Below, piece by piece: positions 11,009 to 22,653 of a stretch of DNA of 64,000 nucleotides (positions are counted from its first letter, which is position 1; every line of letters begins with the position of its first letter). The position numbers were made by a program, and so were the translations under genes. The DNA is from Paracyclopina nana (Eukaryota; Arthropoda; Copepoda; Cyclopoida; Cyclopettidae), in contig JAGUCH010000005.1 in the NCBI GenBank assembly GCA_019096065.1, forward strand, positions 4,278,001-4,342,000, written 5' to 3'. Under the pieces are notes generated by a model. That model was not told the DNA's origin. It worked only from the letters and a program-made list of their open reading frames with translations, and did not search any database.

Positions 11009-14000
11009 ATGCCTTTCTTTTTTTACTTGCTTCAGAAACGCTATGGTTGGTTTAAGGCCTTGCCGACGGTTCGTATTCTTCTCCTAGGATCAGATATAAA
11101 ACATGTCCTTCGAACGGTGGCCAGTTCTGTGGATTTCAAAGGATCCTTTAGATTTGTTTTAGCTGATCCTAATCCCCACATTCAAGCCAGAAACCTCGTC
11201 CTATTGGGCCTTTTATTGAAAGACGGCTGCTGGGACGTCGGTGCTTTCATCAAGTCCATGTACAGTCTTCATCTGGATCAGAGCACATTCCACATAATTA
11301 GGGATGTCATGCATTCAATACTGGACAGGTCTTTCTTTCAAGGTAATAGCTAGGAGAAGGAAGGCCATATACGCAATTCGTACGTACTACAATCTATTTT
11401 CTCGACAGAGCAAGCTGATGTGGTAGTGAGCCTATCTGACAAAGAGGGGAAAGTAGAGGAAATCATCAGGATTTGGGACAACAATTTGGCCACCGTCGAT
11501 CGAAGGTTGAGACTGCTTGACAAATTGGAAAGGCAACGTAAGGCCAAAGTCGAGGCATCTCCTTTTGTGAAGTTCCATTCGGATTTCGTTGGCCAGCTCT
11601 TGATGAGCGAGTCACTTGGGATTTCCCAGGCTCGAGCCTCAAACAATTGGACTGTGACTGGGGATTTCGCCCTGCACAATAGCCTCGAGGAGGCTCTGGA
11701 CACAGCTTATCCCAATATTTTACTCACCTGCGTCAATCCATTGTGGAAGGGATCTGTGGATTTCTACAGCACCGAGCATTTGAGCGAGGAAGTGGCCAAA
11801 TGCTCAGCGTGGATTTATGAGGCCGAAATGGAGGATGAGCTCGTGTTTGCGCCTCACGCCATAGACTCACCTTTCCAGGTTAATATTTTCCTTCCTTCTC
11901 AAAAAAAATATGCGAGCTTTTTTCTGCTTACGCGCGAAGCTGTAATCTCGGTCTTAAGTAGGATTGGGATCCAGATGAGGTTGTGTCAGCCTTCCACCGA
12001 ACCGTCGAGGATGATGAGGATAACACCATAGCATTTGCTTATCAGGAATACATCCATGATATAGCTCAAATCTTCCGGGACGTCTGCAAGGCTGGCTATG
12101 TGCAAACGCATCTCGTTTGCACAGAAGGTCTTTTAGCACTCGACCGCATTGTTGACCACCCCTTCGATAGGATTTTCACGGGCATTGTCGCAGATGTGAT
12201 TGGTGTAGGCGAGGTCTTATGCAAATGTGATGCTCTGCTCGATCGAGGCAATCCTTTTGCAAAAATGCTCACATTCCATCGTGTATGGAGATTTGCAGGG
12301 TAAGTGCGTTCATCATGCGTTGTACGAATTATTATTCCCTCTAATTACTATATTTGTACAGACAAGGCTTTGATGAGTGCTTGGATGACCTCAACTGGGA
12401 GAAGCTAAGAGTGGAGAACGATCAGAATAGAATAATTCCCAAGGCATTGACTTCAAAGGGAAGGGAATTGAGTATGCCAGATCCTTGGCTGCGTATCCTA
12501 GAATGGAAGCTGAGACCTTGTTTCACCATTTCGAGCCCACGCGATAAAATTCCTGACATTCAACCCAAAGCTTTAACTTCGTCCTCATCATCTTCGTCGA
12601 GTAGCTCATCATCTGACCCTACAGAAGAAGAAATTCCACATCTGGGAAAAAATGAATTACTCATTCGAGTGGATCAAGAGTTCCATGAAGTTGTGGAAAG
12701 GAAGAGTAGCATAGCTGTTGAAAGAATCGAGATTTCCATGCAGGTTTCCTCATCGCAACTCGATACAAGCTTTGAGGAGCAGAGCTTAACCTCTCGCATG
12801 GATGGAATCGAGCCTAATCCTGCAGCATCTCCACGAAAATTGAAACAAAAGAATTCAGAATCCAGTTCCTCATCGTCGGAAAATGAAACTGCAGTACAAG
12901 GCCTTCAGACAGTGACAAAAGGGAAGAGAGATTCTTCTTCCACTTCATCATCTCTATCGACAGAGAGCGAAGAACACACCACTGCCATCTCTAACGATGG
13001 GCATGTAAAAGCAGCTTTGAGCAAGTTCGAGGAAGAAGCAGAGACGGCTTCCGCACTTAATGGCGAACAAAGTGCCTTAAAAGTTTCATCTTTGCAAAGA
13101 TCCGAGCATGATAATGGAAACATGTCTGCTGACTCGTTATCAAACGCAAGCTCCGATTCTCAAGAAGAGGAAAGTTTTTCAAAAAAGGATCCGGGTTCAT
13201 TAGTCAAAGAACCCATGCAAGGCTCCATGTCATTCATCTACTCTAGGGAGGAAAGCCAATCATCCTCTTCATCTGTGGAGCAGCCGCCACTTGCAAAAGA
13301 TGCAATCAGAAATGACAACTCATCAGAAAAGGAGATGATTGAGCCACCCATAACTGAACAAAAATACAGCGCTAGCAGCTCTTCTTCAAGTTCAAGTAGT
13401 TCATCAGAAAGCGAGGATGCAGTACACAAAATAATGGCCACTGACTTAAAATCCGGAAGCTCAGCGACAAGTGAATCTGGCACATCATCGGCCAACTCAA
13501 ACTGTGGTTTGATATCAAATGAAGCTACCAAAGGATCTTCTTCTTCGAATGATGGCTTGCTGGTCTCAGAAAAGGAGGAAGGAAAAAAGTCCCCAGAAAA
13601 GATGTGTCGTAAGAAAAAAAAGAAGAGGCTTCCAAAGCACGAGCAACCTTACAGGTACAAACAACTTGTTTTCTTCCCAACATACCATATTACCTTTATA
13701 ACTGATGTGCACATTTTTGTAGGACATTTTCAAAGATGATGTCTAAATCCGGGGAAAACGAGAGTGAAGACGGGGGTGGTGCTTGGTACAAGTATGTCTC
13801 AAAGAGGAGGCAAGGAGCCAAAAATAACCTGTCAAAAGCAACCCGTCCGGATGAATCGTCAAGCAGTGGCTCTTCTTCAATTGAAGAGGAAGAACCCTCT
13901 TTAAATTGCAAGCGCTTACCCAAGCATGAAAAGCCATATAAAACTTTTTCAAAGCTGACCAAAGAAAAGCAATCTGCTGGCGAGGAAAGTGAGGATGGAG

Positions 14001-16166
14001 GTGGAGGCTGGTATAAATATGTGTCACTAGGAAAGGGCGTTGTTAAAGGAAATCTTTCTAAAAGTGGCAAAAAAGTTGAGGAAGTCAGCTCAGACACCAC
14101 GAGCGGCGACGACGAAGAAGAAAAAGCAGCAGAGGGAGCCATTGGACAGAAGCTGATAAAGCACCAAAACTCCGAGGAATTTCCACAAGAAGTCAGAAGA
14201 TCAATTATCAAAAGTGGAGATGAAGAAAGTGAGGATGGTGGCGGGAATTGGCACAAACATGTTTCTAAGAGGGCTTCTACCAACAGCAGATTTAGTTGCA
14301 ACAATTTGTCAAAATCAACTAATCTAATTGAGGAGAATGAGCCTCAATCAAGCAGCAGTAGCAGCAGCTCGAGCAGCTCAAGCTCGGAGGAAACTGATGA
14401 TGATCCGGATTGTTTGAATGTGATCGAAGCAACAGTAGTTAGTGCTGTGCTCAACAACAGCCTTACCGTTGCGCCAGAACTCAGTAGCGATGCCAATGGT
14501 TGGAAGGCTGAATTTTTGGCCAATGCCATGAAAGATCCTAATGCCTTTATGAAAAGAATAGAAACAAGGAAGGAGAGCTCAACTGAAATGAAAAAGAAGA
14601 AAATGTCATTAGATTTGAGTTCGAGCTCAGCAGTTCAACGGTGCTCGCGACCGCTTAGAAGACGGTCAATATCTTCGGAAGAGGCCATCTCCACGCCAAC
14701 AACTCCAAAGCTTACTTTTGATGAAAAGAAAGAACGACTCCACACTATACTGTTCTGCCGTTCGGATCCAACTCCGGAGCGCGAGGATCCGATCAGAGGT
14801 AAATTAATTACTTAGCTCCTAATAGAACGAAAGACTACATAGCTTCATAGCGCGTAAAATGGTTATTATAATGGTAGTAAAGCACGTGTTGTACTTGTAT
14901 TACAATATGCTATGTTAGCGTGCTCTAGGTGATTAAATCATGCATGTAAGTCCTGCACATGTTTGCGGGTCGCATTTTGTACATGAAATCCGTGAAAAAA
15001 GCAGCTACAGCAGCAAAGTTCATGCTCGTTAACGGCTACCTCATCGTTTTATCACAGAAAAATTGCAAATTCCTTATCAGCCTCTATATATCACAGTTTG
15101 CTAGAAATTCGGTGGGCTCGTAAAATAATTAGTGTGGCAATTTTATAGGCGAGCTCCCTGTGAAACTACTGAAACGACAATTTGAAGTGAAAAAAGAAGA
15201 ACAATCTTCATCTGCCAGGTTGGCCCCTTTGTCTCCGGTCTCGGTTCGTCTTTTGGTGACTTCCTACCAAAGTCGTATGAAAAAATCCACATCTTGGTAA
15301 GCTGATTTATTATTTGCCAACGTACTACTATGTGAATGAATTGCATTGTGAGGCTACTTAAAATCCTTATCAAGTGTAATAGAAATCAATGCTGATTACA
15401 TTATTTGTATTTAGCTCGCCACCTCCGCTTAGAAGTCGAAGGTTAGTGGATTCAAGTGACAAAAGAAGCCTTCGCAAGAGAAGTGTTACACCATCCAAGC
15501 CAATCCTTGAAATTGCCAAAAACTTTGAACCCATCTCTATCAACATGGGGGAAGAAATACCCATTGGAAAACCCATTATTGTATTTGAAAGTCAAACATC
15601 AGGCAAGTCTGATAAAAACAATACTTAATCCGGAATACTTTTTGATTGGCCATCGTCATTTTAGACGACGCCGGAGCAACAGGGACAGTGAAAAAGGATC
15701 CACAAGTCATCACAGTTGTGGAAAGTCACCACGATACACCTAGAAAGTCGTCACTTTTAACCGTTGGAGAAAAGCTCGAGCGAAAAAAGAGCGTGACAAT
15801 CATTGCTCCGAAAAGGGACGAATCAACTAGCTCATCAGATGAAGGTATCAAAAGTTAATTCTCACGACTAAAAATTATGCAAAATTGAAAAATTGACTAG
15901 AAGAGCTGAGTTTTGACAAAGATGACAGCGGCGGTGGAGGCATGGAGCTGTCGACTCCAATTGACATCAAGAGATTGAGGGTTGGAATGGAGAAAATCAG
16001 GCTTAGTGATGACGATGACGATGAAATTCCACCACCTCGTCCTCGAAGTCCAATGTTGGGTTCGAGAGCATTCCCTGACACAGCTCGCCCTCCAACTCCA
16101 CCTAATACTTCACATTTGTTGAGGACCCCACCCACGACCCCGCCATCGACTCCAGCACAACATTAG
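11009..16166 (+). CDS. DUF4470-domain (DNAAF3 N-terminal-like) protein with Ser-rich repeat tail
   Basis: Exons join 11036-11342, 11409-11878, 11962-12299, 12362-13654, 13723-14798, 15149-15296, 15415-15602, 15665-15844 and 15901-16166, about 1421 aa, all phases consistent. The first exon either starts at ATG 11009 or follows an acceptor at 11035 with an upstream exon not found. Residues ~10-100 (VRILLLGS-D-xKHVLRT, then a FVLAD...ARNLVLLGLLL segment) resemble the DUF4470 fold at the N-terminus of dynein axonemal assembly factor 3 and of MYND-associated proteins. A folded region continues to ~residue 430. The rest (~1000 aa) is Ser/Glu-rich and disordered, with three copies of a ~70-residue repeat (KRLPKHE... 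SEDGGG.WYKYVS... NLSK). The seventh intron (15603-15664) appears to use a GC donor. Cilia-related or scaffold roles are possible; neither is shown. Confidence 0.72.
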
Positions 16167-16181
16167 AATAGGGTTCGGAGA

Positions 16182-16187
16182 TTTATT
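16182..16187 (-). terminator. candidate poly(A) signal of HAT1
   Basis: AATAAA on the minus strand lies about 140 bp beyond the HAT1 stop at 16327. If used, HAT1 and the convergent DUF4470 gene have overlapping 3' UTRs. Confidence 0.45.
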
Positions 16188-16227
16188 TACGTTTTCATCA
16201 ATGGAAAAAAACCTTTGCTTCGATTCA

Positions 16228-16233
16228 AATAAA
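16228..16233 (+). terminator. poly(A) signal of the DUF4470 gene
   Basis: AATAAA lies 62 bp past the stop codon at 16166 on the plus strand, so the transcript should end near 16250, inside the predicted HAT1 3' UTR. Confidence 0.55.
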
Positions 16234-16326
16234 AAAGCAGAAAAATGGGACACTTTTGACCGTAGAAGCACAAAAAACTAGCTAACGCCCATTCGGCCTA
16301 ATCATTAATCTCTGAGCATGGCTTTT

Positions 16327-19300
16327 TTAGTAGCTAGAAATCCTTTCCAAGACATGAAGGTAATGTTCCTCCAACTCTTTGTACTGATGCTGAAGGCTCT
16401 CCAGTCTTTGCTCCTTGTTGGTAATGTTCAAAGTGGCTGCGGCAAACTCCTCAGGCTTAAGAACCTTCTTCAATTTGGCCAATTTACGCTCCTCTTGCTG
16501 CTCAACAAAAATAACGAGATGGTCTATAAATTGTCAATTAATCAGCTCCATGTCATGCAATTTTTCTAGAGCTTAATGGTGCCTGTGTGATAGGCTGCAA
16601 TAGCCAAGTATTTGTCAGTCATTGTACTCATATGGCTCACCTGAAACGGCACATTTAACCGTTTTTTCACATCCACGCGGAATGCCTTATAAGCTGGATT
16701 TTGGTCGCTGAGGCCGCCAGCTTGACGAACATAATGTAGCCGTAGGATTTCGTAAACTCGCCTGGCCTGGCGTTTACACAGCTTAAGCTTTTTGTTTGCC
16801 TCTTCTGCTATGGCATCAGTAAATCCGGATGAGACTGCCTCAAGGGATCCCAGGCTTGACACTTGGGCCAAAGAGTTTTTAGTGTCGACGAAATCTCGGA
16901 GGCGAACAAAATCCTCAGAGGGATCCTCAACTGCAATGAAAGCAGCTAATTTTAGATCATCGTTGAAAATCATTTGTCAACTTGTTACCCAAATCGTCTG
17001 CGTAATGTCTTCGTTTTAGTATCCGCATTTTAAACAAAAAGCAAAAAGAAAGCAAAATGACTAAGATTCAATTTAGGAATGCGCACAACCAGACCGCGTG
17101 CAGCAATTGAGCATTTTTCGGTATTTGAGCGCGGAAACTGCTACATCCTTTGACGTAAGTCGTAATGGCTATAGAAGCAAACAAGACAGAAAATACACTG
17201 GGTACCACAAACTTGGCTCGTAAACCTTTCCAGCTTTAAAGAATACCGAGAGCATTTCGAGGGTGCTAATGATAGAAGTAGTTCGGGGAAAACAAATAAT
17301 TACTACCACGCAACACAGATGTGAAAATAACAGTAAGATTTCTTAGCAATACCCCCTGGGTAAACATGCCGCCTTTTGAAAAGCCAGAGTTGCCAACAAT
17401 TTACTGCACTATAATAGCTGCGGATGAGGAAGCAAAAACTCTTGCAAACTTGTTTCGCGAGCCCATAAGAAAAGTTTATCAGCAAGAGATGCGAGCCTTT
17501 TAGCAATCATATACGCCCCCTGAAGATTGCGAATCTCTTTTTATTTTGGGACCAATTTGCATAATCGGGAGAAACTTTACTTTTCTTAACATGCATGGTA
17601 GAAGTGTTCAGAAATGTACATCGACATAAGTCAACCGACTTAACTCGCGTCATGCTCGAGCTGGTAGATATTTCAATCATAAGTTCAGCGGCGAACAGTT
17701 GAAGCAAGAAAACTGTTCGTAGAACATAAGCGAATGGGAGAAGCCAGCAATAAAAGAATGGAAATGCCGCCGCAAAATGCACGATGTCATTCCATCCGGA
17801 CGACGGAATTGAAGTCTTATCTGATAATATAGAGATTGAGATGCTACTTCATAAAACAAGCCGCGCATCGTGTAGCTGCAAAGCAAAAAGCAGCTCAAGA
17901 AGAAAAATCACAACACAATAATCAGTCTTGCATTAAAAGTTACCCATCGTTTCACGATGATGTATGCATCCCTACTATTGGGAAAAGTGCAGTAGGTCTG
18001 TGCGTAGTTGAACAAGAACACAAGATTCATACTTTACGCACTGTTACCTTAGAATAAATGCCAAAATTGCCATGTAGTGAGGAGCACTGAAAAACCTTGA
18101 TTATTAGGAATAACGTAACCTTATAACTAAATGCAATGGAATTTTGAAAGTCAGGTCACTGAAGGTAACACCGCAGCAGGCCACTTTTGTCTGCTATCCA
18201 AATTAGGTATGATGTGATAAGATCGCTAAATGCAAAGAGGTCGCGCAAAACGATGATTTTGCTATGAAATTCTTTTGCCTCAAAATGAAAATATTACTAA
18301 TGAAATGAAAGCAAGATGCGGCAGTAGTGTATATCCTAAAATGTACAGCTGCATACAGTCTTGACAGGTTCTGAAAGAGAGAGGAGGTCAATCTAATTTG
18401 GGCAAGTAAGTGTGTGCATTAGCTTACAGCTACTTTTGGGTGTGCAGCGCCATGTTTCCATTTCATCAATTTTCGTCAAGATAGAGCATTTTCCCCATAC
18501 AACCCACAAGCTCTGATCAATCCAACTGGAGGCATGCTGAACAGCATTTCCTCGAGGATTAGGCAAAAAACAAGTCCATTCTAAAATTAGACAACTTCGG
18601 GTATACTGCAGTACGAATTCTGCTTTCCAGAGCTTTTTATTGTTTCCGTCCCTATTTCTGGCAAAACGGTCACGGATACTCAAAGGCCCGCCATTTATGG
18701 AAAAACCGCCATCAACTTGGACGAGGGGCTATGAAAGGAAAATCGGCTACAACGATCTCCTCAGCTTGAGCTCGAGAACCCGGATGCAAAATTGAGTTCG
18801 CTAAGATATGTTATAATATTTTTGGGACAAGAAATAAGCCAATGGCCCTACAGTAACGCATCTCAATTCATCAAAAAGTTGTGACGTTGGATTCTTTCGA
18901 TATCAGGAAACTTTCATAGAAGTTTCGGCTTCAAAATCAACCAAAACTTTCAGGGTTTCGTCGCAGTGCTCGCCTCAACATCACTCAATCCAAAATACTC
19001 CCATTCGAGTCAAAGCCGTTCGAAAGACGCTCTTCGATGGGTAGAAGAAAAGTTCATAAGCGGCGAAACGAACGGACCCTAAGCAATAATCGTACATTTT
19101 AGACACCGTTCATTAGCACCGGCCTTCGCTGTCGAAACAACGATTTAGGGTAATCACGAGAAATGCATGCCCCACTCAGAAACTGACCCATACAGATCCA
19201 ACGCGAGCTTCCCTTGGCAGGTCGGCTGCGAGCGCTTCAAGTGCAGACCGACCGACGACTGAACGAGGCCGCGAGACGATCTTCGGACTATTTCTTGTTA

Positions 19301-22300
19301 AGCAGAATTAGTCGACTTTAGCCGAACCGAGGAGAGACATCACGCATTCTGCCCTGGAAAAACTGTGAAAAATATGGAGCTAGAAGCAAGGAGCAGGCAC
19401 GTTTTCAGACACTCAAATAGATAAAGTTGCACAAGTGTTGCAGAAAGCCAAGAGCTCACAAGTGATATTTAATTAAACCCTGACTGATACACACAAAGCA
19501 TGAAATCGTAGAAAAATTGCCGGCAATTGGACAAAAGAAAATATGTGAATGAAGGTCCGATGTCCGAAGAATGCGAACGCTCTGCTAGCACAAGAAAAAG
19601 TAGAACACCTAGTGAGCATCGCGATAAAAGGGCAAAGTTGCAGGCTGACAACTTGCCAAGAAGCTTGCTCATGGCAAACAATACTCAAAAGCACACGCGT
19701 CGAGAAAAGGAGGACGTGCTAAAATCATGACACCATGGTAGAAAATGACACCGACTCAATTTGGAGCCAGTTGGCGCATTTTCTCAACGCAAATTGTACC
19801 AGCAGCAGCAGCAGCCTAGAAAATGTCTCCTACATCACCACAACTCCCGCAATCCCAGATCATGAGAGTGCAATGCACAACGGTCTTTTTCATTTTGCAC
19901 ACGCCTGTTTCCTCCTGTCGTACTTGTCACCAAACAGCCGCTATGGTCAAATATCCCTTCACTGTGGCCTGGCAATCGGGTTCCTAGTGATAAGCACGTG
20001 GGCGTGGAACGTTATTTGTGCTCCGGATGTGTTCGCATGGTATTTCGGATTCACCATTCTCAACGTGGGCCAACTGCTGTACATCTTGTACCAAATGAGG
20101 CCCATCAGGTTTGACAACGACCTCGAGAGCATTTACAGCGAGCTCTTTGAGCCAATGAGCATAACCAGGCTTCAGTTCAAAAGGCTCGTGAGTGGATCTT
20201 CTGCTGCGGCAAAAGCCGTGGCTTCTGTGCCAGGAGCAACCAGCACTGGTGGCAGCCAGATCGTGACGTTACACAGTGGCGAGTGTTATGCTATCCAAGA
20301 CATGACCAGGACAGACAGGCTCGCGATGTGCATCGCAGGCCGCGTGAACGTCCTAACCGAGCGAACATTCCTACACTCTATCCACCCAGGGGAGTTCTTA
20401 GACTCGCCCGAGTTCGAGTCATCCGGACCAAGGTGGGCCGATTCGACGGCCACGGAGTCAGCATTCAAAGTGACAATTTGTGCCGCAGTCCCGTCCCGTT
20501 GCATAGTCTGGCCTCGAGCTGTCCTCGAGTATCTTTTTGTTAAGGATCCTCACCTAGCCGTTGTGATGACAACTCTCATTTCTCGTGACATAACTCACAA
20601 GTTGTTAAACATGAATGCCAAGCTCAAGACAAAAGACGGTAATCCTCTAGACTTGAGGCTGCCCGGTATAGCTGGCCGTCTCAAAGAGATGGACGCTCGA
20701 GAATTAGCGAAATTCACGGCCTTGGCAAACAACAATGAGGAGCAGCATCGAAGAAAAGCCACAGAAAGGTAATCGAGCATACTTGCAGCTACTTTTTGCT
20801 GTGGATAGCTAGTCTACGCTCTAATGCTACTTCTATTTCAGGCAAAAACGTGGCCGAGGAAAGTTGGCGCGAAGTCCAATCTACTCTCCCCCATCAAAAT
20901 TTGGCACTAATTTGGCGTAGCAATACGCTTTCATCCTTCGCAAACATTCCCAATTATGGCTCTTACACCTCAACACAATTCACATGCTCAATCGCCTCAA
21001 TTTTCATAACGTTATAAAATGCTCACTTATTGTAACCATACGATACTGAAATACCAAGCACTTTGCTATCATTGATAGATACGAATGGTAATCTTGTGAC
21101 TAGATACTAATGATGGTCGTGACCAAAATTGGGCCGAACGTCAGGCAATATTTTTGCACAAAATTACGGCTAGTTCTTAATTTCCATACATAAAGTTGTA
21201 CGTTGTTGTGATTCGAATGGTAAGCCCTTGGACGCATTACTAAAGAGAGTTGGGACAAAAAAGATGCTTGCTCTAGGGAGGATTGAAAATACTGCAGAAT
21301 TTGTAAGCGGGAGAGGACAAGGAGAAAAGCTCATTCACTAATGATTACAATCGACTCCTTTTTTTAGAGCATTAGAGCTGCAGTTTGCTTACCTGTAATG
21401 TCCACTACTTTCTCGTCGCTCAAATAGTGCTTATAAATTGAGTTAAGGAGACGTGAGCCAATTCCTCGTTTTTGGTAAGGGGGTAAAATGAGAACCTAGA
21501 CGCGAAATACAAGTTTACTTCAATTGCTTAATTCGAGCCAATTAGTTTACCTGACTAATTCTTGGCCTCACATTTGCGGGGTAGACATAAAATTGGTACA
21601 CCGTAGCATATCCTGCTACCGCATATTTAGAGCTTCCGTCAGCAGGATCTTGATACTTCTCAAACCTAGGAGAAACACATTAGCACGCATCTTAAGTATA
21701 CCAGCAATAATAAACTTACACCAAGAAAAATCTCCAATTGGCGTCGTCGACGTCAATGTAAGAAGCAGCATCAATGAAAAACATGATCCAAGGCTGCAGT
21801 TTCGAGTGGTACTCTCGAAAACCTGCATCGGTTGCTGAAGCATTGAAAATATCAAATGTCTCGACTTTGTTGTTCTCTGCGTCGACTGTGAACGAATCAA
21901 TCTTGTTGCCATGGGGCTGGAAATTTTTCACTTTGTCGCTATTCATATGGGCTAACATTTCTTCCTTTGATTCAGTGGCTTGCCCCTCGGCTAAAATCTT
22001 CAACAAAGGCTCAATGACAGGGTCAGGATCAACGCCACCAGTTCTGGCCTTGTCTGCCTTCTCGGCGAAGTTCATGCCGATGTACGTTTTCAATGTCGAC
22101 GCACTCATCCAAAAGTCAATTTTCAAATCTCGATAGCCAAAAATATTTTCACTGAAAAGTTAAAGTCGAGTTTAGCTTAATTTACACAAACCTATACTGA
22201 CTTAAATATCCAACTTTTCTCCGTAGATTTGGTGAGTCATGGATGGTTCAAATTCCGATTCGGCCTCGTCCATGTCTTTGGCGGTCTTCAGAAGCTTGAA

Positions 22301-22449
22301 TCTCAGCGCTTCATTCGAATCCACCACAAAATTCTCAAGGCCGCCCATGCCCAGTGAGGACGCAGCAATGGAAATGTCTAAACGAAAATACCTGATAAGT
22401 TATTGAATTTGAGATGACAAATGCAGTAAGAATCACCTCCAGGCTGCAT
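16327..22449 (-). CDS. HAT1: histone acetyltransferase type B catalytic subunit HAT1
   Basis: Exons join (minus) 22449-22437, 22377-22215, 22151-21720, 21665-21551, 21495-21393, 16930-16641 and 16497-16327, giving 428 aa against about 419 in human. HAT1 acetylates newly made histone H4 (Lys5/Lys12) with its RbAp46/48 partner before nucleosome assembly. Recognisable stretches are the N-terminal domain (MTHQIYGE, FGYRDLKI), GFREYHSKLQPWIMFFIDAASYID-like text, the acetyl-CoA loop PPYQKRGIGSRLL (~246-258), VEDPSEDFVRLRDFVD, the KxCKRQARRVYEILRL helix, and a C-terminal coiled coil starting QEERKLAKLKK. The exon 2 donor (AAAA|GTTGGA) is weak but restores the conserved frame. One intron (16931-21392, 4462 bp) is far longer than the rest and contains the Popeye gene on the opposite strand. 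The start is the ATG just before the first donor. Confidence 0.95.
16931..19734. other. HAT1 large intron, left part
   Basis: Intronic sequence of HAT1 and the upstream region of the nested Popeye gene. Several open frames of 60-90 codons occur (for example 17321-17503 plus and 18393-18683 minus), but none has a recognisable domain or flanking splice logic. A slightly GC-richer patch around 19000-19300 could be promoter sequence for the nested gene. Confidence 0.45.
19560..19730 (+). CDS. possible upstream ORF of the Popeye gene
   Basis: An ATG at 19560 opens a 56-codon frame (MSEECERSAS...) ending in TGA 4 bp before the Popeye start codon at 19735. It is very rich in Lys, Arg and Ser, and no family is recognised. 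If the Popeye transcript begins upstream, this frame would have to be skipped or reinitiated past, which could lower translation. It could equally be chance. Confidence 0.25.
   Translation: MSEECERSASTRKSRTPSEHRDKRAKLQADNLPRSLLMANNTQKHTRREKEDVLKS
19735..20920 (+). CDS. Popeye domain-containing protein (POPDC/BVES family)
   Basis: Exons join 19735-20768 and 20842-20920 (370 aa). The family consists of cAMP-binding membrane proteins of muscle and epithelium that affect ion-channel trafficking and cell contact. The N-terminus carries three N-glycosylation sequons (NDT, NCT, NVS), then three hydrophobic helices between residues ~48 and 122, ending in the Popeye-typical YQMRPIRFDNDLESIY. The cytoplasmic Popeye domain follows, with both cAMP-site signatures in modified form: DSPE (~222-226, in GEFLDSPEF) and AFKVT (~243; FQVT in vertebrates). 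The tail is short and basic. The gene lies wholly inside the 4.46-kb intron of HAT1, on the opposite strand. The ATG at 19735 has good context (CACCATGG). I cannot assign it to POPDC1, 2 or 3. Confidence 0.93.
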
Positions 22450-22608
22450 TTTTACCACTCTTCGGTTTGACAGAAAATAAATGTGCTTCTTTCACCAGAA
22501 CAAAGTTAGCTCGAGGAGCAGACGGCGGGAAAAGAAAAACAAAACAAAGTGCGGAACATCTGAGTTCCGTCAACTTATCACGCAACCTCTTCAATCATAG
22601 AAAGGCGC

Positions 22609-22614
22609 TTTATT
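22609..22614 (-). terminator. poly(A) signal of the POLDIP3/SKAR gene
   Basis: AATAAA on the minus strand lies 40 bp past the stop at 22654. Only about 160 bp then separates it from the HAT1 start codon at 22449, a compact same-strand arrangement. Confidence 0.55.
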
Positions 22615-22653
22615 CAACAGAAATAAGGTATGATATTTTGTTAACGCAATAGT

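Noticed and set aside
17321..17503. 60-codon frame ...MPPFEKPELPTIYC... in the HAT1 intron
   Set aside because: It looks mildly protein-like, but no domain, no flanking exon that fits and no transcript evidence from sequence alone.
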